Shown: in pieces, positions 40,693-50,490 of the stretch | How the letters are laid out: every line of letters begins with the position of its first letter | How positions within the stretch are numbered: position 1 is the stretch's first letter | The notes under the pieces: generated by a model | Databases searched by the model: none | The model's input: only the letters and a program-made list of their open reading frames with translations | What the model was told of the DNA's origin: nothing | Source of the DNA: Trichomonas vaginalis G3 | Taxonomy: Eukaryota; Parabasalia; Trichomonadida; Trichomonadidae | Reading direction: 5' to 3' | NCBI RefSeq assembly: GCF_026262505.1 | Contig: NC_067203.1 | Coordinates: 20,441,411-20,505,410 of the forward strand | Length of the DNA stretch: 64,000 nt | Translations under genes and position numbers: made by a program

Positions 40693-40975
40693 TAACGATA
40701 ACATTGACGAACAGAGAATGTTCTGATCGTCAATTATGTTCGACATTGTAAGCATTAACGATAACATTGACGATGAATTAACGATGAAGTCATGATATCA
40801 TTGACGAACAGAGAATGTTCTGATCGTCAATTATGTTCGACATTGTAAGCATTAACGATAACATTGACGATGAATTAACGATGAAGTCATGATATCATTG
40901 ACGAACAGAGAATGTTCTGATCGTCAATTATGTTCGACATTGTAAGCATTAACGATGAAATCATGAAAATTCAAC
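40693..40975. repeat. 97-bp tandem repeat with palindromes
   Basis: The word ATTGACGAACAG recurs at 40703, 40800 and 40897, a 97-base period with three copies, the last incomplete. Each copy contains a 32-base near-palindrome (arms ATTGACGAACAG and CTGATCGTCAAT) and several ATTAACGAT words. The position after a DNA-binding gene and between convergent genes suits an iteron-like or termination element; function unproven. Confidence 0.85.
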
Positions 40976-41028
40976 GAGGTGAGAAAAGAGGTGAGAAAAC
41001 GGGTTAGATCCCACCTTCTACCCTAAAA
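40975..41028 (-). promoter_or_regulatory. GGTGA palindromic site 4
   Basis: CGAGGTGAGAAAAGAGGTGA then GGGTTAGATCCCACC. Its outer flank (CATGAAAATTCAA) mirrors the flank of site 2, so sites 2 and 4 are inverted copies of about 70 bases. Confidence 0.5.
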
Positions 41029-41109
41029 ATATTTTTTGGGTCATTAACGAAGAAGTCATGAATCATTAACGATGAAATCATGATAACATTGACGATAAAA
41101 TAATTTTTC

Positions 41110-41583
41110 TTATAAAGATTCAGGGTCTATTTCTTCAACCATTTCACTTCCTTCGTCAATGTCAATAGAAGCTTCTTCAACCTTTGGTAAGAATTTCTGT
41201 ATAACATCTTTGTTCGTTATTGTCTTCAGAGATGAAGGATAATATTTCACAGATGTTTCACCCTTCTTATATTCTTTCTGTTCGGAAAGATTCATAGCAA
41301 TACTGAAGAAGTCAATGTTAGAGTTCTTTATGACAGTATAATGAGTATCTTTGACATTCACGAAGAAACTCTTTTGTTTCAAAACTACTGCTAACTCTTG
41401 TGAAGTATAACGTTTGCGGTCAATGACGATAGCTAATGGTCTGACATACTGACCAAACTTAGATTCTTTCACAAACTTCTTGTTAAAGATAACATTAACA
41501 TTTGAAGCATTATTGAACTCATTCTTGATGGCAGTAGCGAGAGCATTGTATGAAAAGAACTTGCAATCTTGCATGTGTTTCAT
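41110..41583 (-). CDS. Polinton protein family, 157 aa, unknown function
   Basis: The counterpart of 2322-2795 in Polinton 1: same length, and matching KF, VxVxF, [KR]P[IL]A, N[IV]KD, S/T-E-x-KE[YF] and KYxP blocks. Acidic C-terminus. Divergent from the terminal-protein-like gene at 41672. No recognised domain. Confidence 0.72.
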   Translation of the reverse strand: MKHMQDCKFFSYNALATAIKNEFNNASNVNVIFNKKFVKESKFGQYVRPLAIVIDRKRYTSQELAVVLKQKSFFVNVKDTHYTVIKNSNIDFFSIAMNLSEQKEYKKGETSVKYYPSSLKTITNKDVIQKFLPKVEEASIDIDEGSEMVEEIDPESL

Positions 41584-41671
41584 TAAAATAAAAATATTAA
41601 ATTATTTTGAAAAATAACTTAAAAAATCTAATCTAATTTTTTCAAAAAATATTTTTTATTTCCTACTAAAG

Positions 41672-42823
41672 ATGTATCGGAAGTTGTCTAAGTTAGAACA
41701 CTCGGAAATAAAACAACTTCTTACAGAAGCTAATATAGATGTTGCAAAGCATTACGCAACAAACAAAAAAGCACTCGCTGACATCCTCAATGACTATAAT
41801 GGTGCAATAAGTTATGATAGAATTCATGAGTTCATAAAGCCGCAACGCGGCGAGGACGAAGTCCATGCAAGAGCATTTCCTTTAAATGACGTTGCTATTG
41901 ACTATATCATAGACGTTCAGTACCTCATGAAGTAAGAAGAGAAATGTTTGACATAACAAATGCAAACGTTGGTGAAACAAGAAGAAGAGACGACACACTG
42001 AAACAACAGAGAAGAGAGATGTTTAAAAGTGCTATAGAACAAGTTCGCAAAGCTAACGATGTCCTTCGTTCCATTGACGACAAACCAAAAGAAGGTGAGA
42101 GATGGTTAAAGAAAGATGAAGAGAATAGGAAGAGGAATGTTAAGACAGGCAATAGACTCATTGACTTTAACATCGAAGCTTTAGATGAACCGAACAGAGA
42201 CTACTTACACAAACATTTCGGTAAGTTTTTCATGAGACTCTTAGAGAAGATTAAAATAAACTCCCAACAAAGATGGATGGTATGTTATAAACTTGGTGGA
42301 AAGTATGAATGTTCTACGTTAAACCTCAATAATATTGGAACATTACTACATCAGCTCTTGAAGGAGAACTTTATATCAGAGATAGAAGCAAATGCTGCAG
42401 GTATTGTTGAAATGCACTATGACTTCTTCTTGACAAACATAAAGAATCTTACTGAAATAAAGATGTATGATTTAACAGAATATGAAGGCTTAACGATGTC
42501 AGATGTAAAGAAAGGAAAGCCAAAAAAGAGACCATATAGAGATGAAAGCACACTGACAAATGACCTGAAAGCCATTTTGGAAGCTCTTAAGCAAACAGGA
42601 AACCCAGCACTTATAGAAAGCTTTTGGAAAGATAATGGTGAAAAGAAGTTTTATAAGAAGAGAAGCGGTCAGTTCTGGAAGTATCTTTGCACATTACCTA
42701 TAAATCTTGAACGCTACCAAATCTTCAATGAACTGAACAAAAGAACTGCAACACTTATGACAGAAGATAACTGCTTCGTTTATGCTTGCATTCAGGCTGG
42801 AGTAAATGAAGAAACTATTGACC
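41672..42823 (+). pseudogene. terminal-protein-like gene upstream of PolB, broken
   Basis: Opens MYRKLSKLEHSEIKQLL, a SAP-like helical module shared with the Polinton 1 gene at 15499-16605 (compare FTNEEIKDILEEVGYEVDKY). A charged helical stretch and a beta-rich second half follow, ending near EDNCFVYACIQAG, which resembles KNLCVFNSF at the end of the Polinton 1 gene. The MULE is inserted at its right end, between it and the polymerase gene. About one further break. A protein-priming role is inferred from position. Confidence 0.58.
42815..42823. repeat. 9-bp target duplication, left (MULE)
   Basis: CTATTGACC, repeated exactly at 50480-50488. Nine bases is the usual length for Mutator-like elements. 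Confidence 0.93.
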
Positions 42824-43611
42824 GAGATATAAAAATTGCTCACATTTGCTCACATTTTGGCACTTTTTTGTACGTTTGTCAAAAAATTGTGAGGAAGATC
42901 TCACAAAAATAGTCAAAATGTGAGCAAATTTTGAGAAGTGCTCACATTTTGACATACAATTATTTTCATACGTTTTTTTGATGAATTCTAATAAAACTTC
43001 ATTACCACTTTCAGAACGAAGCGTAACTTTTCAGCACGTAACGCTCTATCATGTGTAGTGACATATTATTCAAAAAAACTCAGATTGCTTATCTTATAAT
43101 AACAATTTCATTAGAAAAAATGCACGATTTCACGCTAAAACTTTGAAGCAATTCTTAAATTCGGATAAAAAATCGATATGTATTACACTTTAAACTTCAA
43201 AAAATGGTTCAAAATTTAAACTTAGTTTATCTTAACAATATAGCAGATTTTAAGCCGAACAAGTAGGAGTAATAGAAATAGCTCTTGAAAATAATTACAA
43301 TTAGTAATATGTAAGTCAAAGTTCGAGTATTCTAATAAATAAACGTTCTGGATTTTCTTTACTACAAGAATCAATACTTAATATATAGAAGCAACAGTAA
43401 AAACTTATTAGAGATTCAAAAAGAAAGTTGACTAAAGAGAATCTTTTTATATAAGTAATTTTATTTTTTTGAAATACGAGATCGAATAAACATGTATTTT
43501 ATTTTATTACTATAATAATACGTTTTTACATAGTAAGAAAGTTTAGAGACTGAAATGAAATTAAAAATTGAGAAAAAAATAAAGCTTTTCTATAAAAATT
43601 CATATTAATAT
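42824..43611 (+). repeat. MULE left TIR, 788 bp
   Basis: Pairs with 49692-50479 with equal length. The outer 130 bases hold repeated GCTCACATTT words in both orientations, including an arm pair around ATTTTGAGAAGTG, which are candidate transposase-binding sites. Confidence 0.92.
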
Positions 43612-46471
43612 ATAGTATAATGATATTACAATTTATTGATAGTTGTGTTAGAAAAAAGGTACATTCACTATTTTTGACAAAATTTTAAATTTTCATGGGG
43701 TTGTAAATCTTATAATAACTAGATGAATAAGGAATAAATCCCAGTATGATGTGCATCATTATATTAAACACTATATGTAAGGCTGGTGATTCTATTAACA
43801 CTTATGAAGATCTATAGTATTTGAGCAGATAAATTTGATAATTTCCAAAACTCTTATATTTCAAAATTAAAGTGTGCGAATGCATTTAAATGAGAGCAAA
43901 AAGAGATTGATGCTGTTAAAACTATGTGTTAATTTGCAATTATTTCGCATCACAAGAACTACCCAGTAAATTCGGCTATCTTTCTTTGCAATTATTCTCC
44001 ATTATACATATAATATAATGGTTAGGGTTTGAAGAAAAGTTACTAGAGAATTATTGACTTTTGAAATAATGCAGAATTTTACTTGAAGAAATCATTAATT
44101 TATGAGTTCCAAATTGCTAAGCATGACGAAGGATCATTAAATTTGCTACAATTAAATACACTTATTGCAGAATTAAGATTTTTGAAATTAAAAGTTTGAA
44201 ATATTGCCTTTTTGAATAAAAATTTAAATTTTATTATATAATCATGATAATATCTTATAGAAATTAAAAGAAAATATTTTAAACCATTCAAATATTTTGA
44301 ATGTCTTATCAATTTAAAATATTAAAAGATAGCTTGATTTTATCATCATTAGTTGTTATCAAAGTTTTCTTCTTTTGATGAACAACAGTAAATGATTTGT
44401 TAATTACTTGTCTTCCTTTTTCGCAGCAAAATCGAAAGTTATGATGATAATCTTGCTCTCAATTTTGAAACTCTCTGATTTACAAGTAAGCATTCCTTTG
44501 GAAAAGCAGTCCTATTCTGTTTTCAAGATATTTTAAAGCCTCAATTTCATACAATGCGCAGATCTATTCGAAATTGCAAGAACTCTCAAGAAAAATGCAG
44601 CAGCAAAGAAGATTCCATAGTTTCTAGCATCAAAAATTTACAACCTTAATACAACAGTTAAAGAGAAGCTCGAAAAGAAAATATTTAACCATAAAGCTGG
44701 AAACCATTCGATATCTACTATTGGATCTAATAAAAAGTTAATTATAACATATTTAACATGCTATTTGTTGACTTTGTTCCATTATATTACCATATATATC
44801 TTTTTGAAATCTAAAATATTTTTACAATTTTAACCATGTGTTGTTGAAACCATATATCAATCTTAGCTAAAGTATAGTTTATGAGTCTGTCACCATCTAA
44901 CGTATGAATTTTCAAAAATGTCAAATATGTTCATTTTTTCTGTAGATTCAGCCATAATTTCACGTTGTTATACTATTCAACTATTATTTAATATTTTTAT
45001 CGATTTAAATATATGATGAGATGCTTAGTTCTCCTGGAAATCGATTTTTAATCGCAATTTTAACTTTCCAAAAAAAATTCAAAAATAAAAATCCCTCTCA
45101 ATTTTCTAAGTTTTATAACTCGCCAAATCTCTAGCCAAATTTTTTTGGCCCGTATAAATATTGTTTGGCACTATATAGGGATGCTATTTATCATATTTTC
45201 ATCCCATTTTACTGTTATCGCCTAGTGAATGTACCTTTGTTAGAAAAAATATACAACTAAAATGTCAGTTTTAAAAAATTTAAAAATTATATTAAAACAA
45301 TAGTCATTGAGGATGGTTAATTGCAAAAACTCAAGAAACTATCATTATCTCTCTTTGCTTAACACATCTACAACTGGAAACATCATTCCAAATGAAGTTC
45401 CTCAGTCTCGTCAAAATTTCTCTCTCATCTACAACAAGCTTAACTCAAAACTCAAGAAACTATCATTATCTCTCTTTGCTTAACACATCTACAACTGGAA
45501 ACATCATTCCAAATGTTGCATTCAAGAATCCTATTATTATTCTTTCTTTCAATCTTTTATATTTACTCTTTAAATTCTAATATAATATAAATTCTTCATT
45601 TCCTTTGTTTAAACTTTTTTCATTTTAATACCATTTTATCAGATAGTAATTTTTGTTTTTCTCTGACCAAAAATCTTCTCAATTTAACTCCACCTTCACA
45701 AAAATTCATTGAGTTCTCTCAAAATTCTTGTATTTTTGGTATACTTAAAGTATCATCTTCAAATATTTTTTGGAGAAAATTGACTTTGCATAATATCGTA
45801 ATACTTTTTAAGGCAGATAGATTTACCGTAAGTTGAAGAACTTTTAATTTGAACAGAAATTATTCAACAAATATTCTTTTTATTTGATCAAGATACGTAT
45901 ACCAATATGATCTACTTGCTAGGGATATGTAGATCACGTTCAGAATTTGCCAAGTTTGGTGAATATCTATGGGATTAGGGACATCTATTTAATTTAAGAA
46001 CTAAAAATTAGCATAGGCGTATTATGCTGTTACTGAAATATATTTTGGATGTATAAATTTTTACTTAATACTCTTTTATTGTTATCATTTTTAAAGATTT
46101 TTTATTATGAGCAAAAAAATGGCAAGACAATAATATATTGTACATGCAATTTATTATTACTGAATAAATTTATCAATCAAATTTGATCACATACAATTTT
46201 TACAGATAAATACATTATCTCAAAAAATATCTATATATTAGTATATGTTACACGAAATGTAATAAAATGTATTACTTTGGTTTATCAATTTATAAATAAG
46301 AATGAAAATTTGTTATAGCTTTGTTCCAATATTTATTTTTATATATTTAAGTTATCCATTTTACTGTTTTCATTCATATTTATAACAAAATTAGAGTCCT
46401 TACATTATTTATCTTATTTCAATAGTGATAAAAATCAACTATATTTTGTAAGATCTTAAAAAGTGACAAAA
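43612..46471. other. MULE interior, non-coding
   Basis: About 2.9 kb of AT-rich DNA between the left TIR and the transposase gene. No coding frame of substance. The only structure noticed is a 68-base direct duplication at 45327-45394 and 45448-45515. Confidence 0.6.
45327..45515 (+). repeat. 68-bp direct duplication inside the MULE
   Basis: A segment beginning ACTCAAGAAACTATCATT and ending CATCATTCCAAATG occurs twice, about 121 bases apart. It is probably a local tandem duplication with a short spacer. Confidence 0.8.
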
Positions 46472-49283
46472 ATGGAAAACTACATTAAATTTATTTATAA
46501 GGATACAAAATTATATGTCATTCCACCAAGAGCGGTTAAAGCATTAACACTTTATTTATATATATCTCACAAGCTAAGTTTACCTCTAAAACATTCGAAT
46601 TAACAACAAATAACAAAAATTTAGGTGTTCTGGATAATTTGCGCTGTAATAACAAAATTACTATCAATATTAAAAGAAAAAAGAAGCCTTTTAACTTATT
46701 TTCAATTCCGATTGTAAACAGTATAAAAACTTCTGAAGATCAAGACAAAAAGATTAATCAAATATCACAAAATGACGAAAATTTATTGTGGGCAGCCAAG
46801 TTTGCGTTGTATATGAGCAATAACATAATAGAAGAAGCAATTAAAATCATGAATTTCAATTGTCTTCAGGAAGTATTCAATCCTGTTGATGAAATTAAAA
46901 AAATGTTAGAAGGAGAGTATAAAGTAACAATTTCAGATGGAAATAAAAATAAATTATATGAGACAATTTTACCAAATGAAGAAGCTGAAGATTCTTATAG
47001 TGAGAATGATAGTGATATCGATTATGATGAAGAAAGTAAACAAAAGGATAAAAATGATTTTTCTATAGAAACTCATGATAAAGATAACAATATAAGAAAG
47101 AATTGGCCATTTCAAGATGAAGACAACAAAAACTCGGATTCTCTATTAAACAGATATTTAAGTTCCGAAGAATTCAATGAATTCAAAAAGGAGGAGAATG
47201 AACAAATTTTATTAGATGAACAAACTGCAACAATAAATGCAGTTTCATTTCCAAACACAAATCAAAGACAAACTGCAACAATAAGTGGAGTTACTCCTCC
47301 AAACACAAATCAAAGACAAAATGAAACAATAAGTGGAGTTACTCCTCCAAACACAAATCAAAGACAAAATGAAACAATAAGTGGAGTTACTCCTCCAAAC
47401 ACAAATCAAAGACAAAATGCAACAATAAATTCGGATATTCAGCGTCAAATCCCTCAGCATCAATCCTCACTACCTAATGAAACTGCTTCTTATTCTTCCC
47501 AAATTTCTAATCATTTAACCGATAATCCTCCATTAACAGATTTACAAAATACACATCTAGTGCCAAATTTTGCTTATGATTACCAAAATAATTTTTCAAC
47601 GCATAAACAATCTATTATCGTTAATAAAGCTTGCATTGAACTTATTCCTAATTATCAATCTTTTGATGATAAAAATAAAGAGATTCACCGAAAAAGAATC
47701 AAAAATATTCTGAGGACTTATCATACATTTTCAATTTCCCAATCCGCACGTATTAAATATTCATTAACCATATATACAAATGGTCATCCTTTGAGATTTC
47801 AACGTTACAATGCTCATAATAATTATTTAGAAATTATTTATTATTGCGGATATAAACCTAGATGCAACTTTTGTATGCATGTAAAAGTCTTTGATGAGAA
47901 ATTAAATATTTCTCCTGAAGAAAAACCAGACAGTAAACTTCATAACTGCCGACCTGCAAAACAATCTCAAATAATTAAAGGAACAAATCCAATGAACTAT
48001 GATATTGAATCTCAAGTTCAAGATTATGTTGTCAAAAATCCAACCGCAACGATATCAGAAACAAGAAAGTATGCAAATCAACTGATATATGACTGTAATC
48101 AAGCCCAGTCTACTAATTTCATTCAGATATCAGAGAAGAAAGTCCAACAGCTGTATTATGAAGTTCATCCTGTCAAATCAAAATCAGAGATTGATCTTAT
48201 TAATGAAATGTTAGAATTTTTTAATCAAAGATCATATTTTATTACCCAAAGCACAAAAAATGATAATGCCTATTATTTTTTTGGATTGGAACGTTTCATT
48301 CGAGTTGCACGGTATTCATCACATTGTTTTATTGATGGAACCTTCAAAGTCGTTCCTGTATCAATAATGAATGGCCAATTATTAAATTTGTTAATTTTTG
48401 ACCAAGCAACTCAACTGTATCTACCGTTTTTACATATAATCATGACGGGAAGAACAGAAACTGATTATCAAAGAGTATTTAGTATTATGGAGTATGATAC
48501 TGATATTAAAATTCCTTTATCAACATTTGATGTTATAACAACTGATTTCGAAAAAGCACTTCAAGGCTCAATTTATAAAAGAAAAGGAGAGCAAACCATA
48601 TTGACTGGATGCATATATCACTTTATTGCAGCATTAGTTAAGAATTTCAAGAAAAAATGTGATCCAGAAGATCTTAACAATAAAATTCTTTTAAAGTTAT
48701 TATGCGCTTCTCCATTCATGCCAGAAGAAGTTTTTGATTTGGTTTGTAATAAAATTAAATGCATTCAAGATACAAATGAATTTGCAAAATACTTTATTAA
48801 AACATGGAGCACAAGCTATAATTCAATCAGCAAGCTCAAAGTATTCGACAATATTTATTCTAATAATGGCGTAGAATCGTACAACAAAGTGTTAAATACA
48901 AATATTGTATATTCACATCCCACAATTTTAAAGACGGTACACACTTTAATGAAAGTGGATTTAGCGATTTTGCATCGATATGCACGGGCAGATAAAAACA
49001 CAAGTGATCATAAACAGTCGTATTTCATTAAATTGAAAAAATAAATGAAGAGATTCAGTTATTTGAAGAGCATTTTGGTCTGGAAATATCATTAATTCCT
49101 GAGGATATAATGAAAAAATATAAGGATTTGTCCAAACATTCTGGAATTGATTTCAGAGATATTGAAATTGAAAGGTATATGTCAAGTGATCAAATACTTG
49201 ATGACATTCAAATAAATTTAGAAGAAACAAAAAATGAAAAGATAGAAAACATTGAAATTGCCGAAGATGATTTATTTCAATAA
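46472..49283 (+). pseudogene. MULE transposase, two frame interruptions
   Basis: Main open block 46639-49044 (801 codons). The Met-initiated reading begins at 46472 in another frame (MENYIKFIYKDTKLYV), and coding character continues in a shifted frame after the A-run near 49040 to 49283. Features in order: an acidic N-terminal third; four to five 16-aa repeats (TISGVTPPNTNQRQNE) at about 207-266; a zinc-type cluster with CGYKPRCNFCMHV and HNC near 412-440; and the MULE catalytic domain with IDGTFKVVP, TTDFEKAL, GCIYHF and NNGVESYNK. These supply the likely D-D-E residues. Confidence 0.87.
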
Positions 49284-49691
49284 TATGTAACATTGATTTC
49301 TATTCAACTTTATCGTTATTATAATAAACATTTTTATGATTTTTTTAATATTTTTTATAAGTAGATTGAAGATTATTTGATGGAAAGATGTATATATATA
49401 CATAATTTACCTTACAATATCTTCATGCTATGAATTCCAGAATAATGACAAGTCTTTCATTCTTAATTAGAAGTCTCCAATATTTTGTCTATTTTTTCAT
49501 ATTTTTTCTATTTTTTTTCACCATTTAAAATTTCTTAAATTCTAAATATAGCAAATTATATCATTTTACTTTCTGCAACGATTTAATCGATAATTATATG
49601 AATATTATTGTAAATATTTCTAAAATATTTTAAATACAAATAATTTTAAACTGAACCAAATAAATTGGATAACTTTAACTCAATCAAATAA

Positions 49692-50479
49692 ATATTAATA
49701 TGAATTTTTATAGAAAAGCTTTATTTTTTTCTCAATTTTTAATTTCATTTCAGTCTCTAAACTTTCTTACTATGTAAAAACGTATTATTATAGTAATAAA
49801 ATAAAATACATGTTTATTCGATCTCGTATTTCAAAAAAATAAAATTACTTATATAAAAAGATTCTCTTTAGTCAACTTTCTTTTTGAATCTCTAATAAGT
49901 TTTTACTGTTGCTTCTATATATTAAGTATTGATTCTTGTAGTAAAGAAAATCCAGAACGTTTATTTATTAGAATACTCGAACTTTGACTTACATATTACT
50001 AATTGTAATTATTTTCAAGAGCTATTTCTATTACTCCTACTTGTTCGGCTTAAAATCTGCTATATTGTTAAGATAAACTAAGTTTAAATTTTGAACCATT
50101 TTTTGAAGTTTAAAGTGTAATACATATCGATTTTTTATCCGAATTTAAGAATTGCTTCAAAGTTTTAGCGTGAAATCGTGCATTTTTTCTAATGAAATTG
50201 TTATTATAAGATAAGCAATCTGAGTTTTTTTGAATAATATGTCACTACACATGATAGAGCGTTACGTGCTGAAAAGTTACGCTTCGTTCTGAAAGTGGTA
50301 ATGAAGTTTTATTAGAATTCATCAAAAAAACGTATGAAAATAATTGTATGTCAAAATGTGAGCACTTCTCAAAATTTGCTCACATTTTGACTATTTTTGT
50401 GAGATCTTCCTCACAATTTTTTGACAAACGTACAAAAAAGTGCCAAAATGTGAGCAAATGTGAGCAATTTTTATATCTC
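49692..50479 (-). repeat. MULE right TIR, 788 bp
   Basis: The complement of 42824-43611, ending CAATTTTTATATCTC. Confidence 0.92.
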
Positions 50480-50488
50480 CTATTGACC
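50480..50488. repeat. 9-bp target duplication, right (MULE)
   Basis: CTATTGACC, identical to 42815-42823. Confidence 0.93.
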
Positions 50489-50490
50489 AC

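Larger units (their letters stand above)
42824..50479 (+). mobile_element. Mutator-like element (MULE), 7.66 kb
   Basis: TIRs of 788 bp (42824-43611 and 49692-50479) start GAGATATAAAAATTGCTCAC and end in its complement, flanked by a perfect 9-bp duplication. A MULE-type transposase gene runs across 46472-49283. The long matching TIRs and exact duplication indicate a recent insertion. It landed between the terminal-protein-like and polymerase parts of Polinton 2. Confidence 0.95.

Noticed and set aside
47245-47463. 72-codon minus-strand frame with repeats
   Set aside because: Antisense of the 48-bp repeats in the MULE transposase gene.
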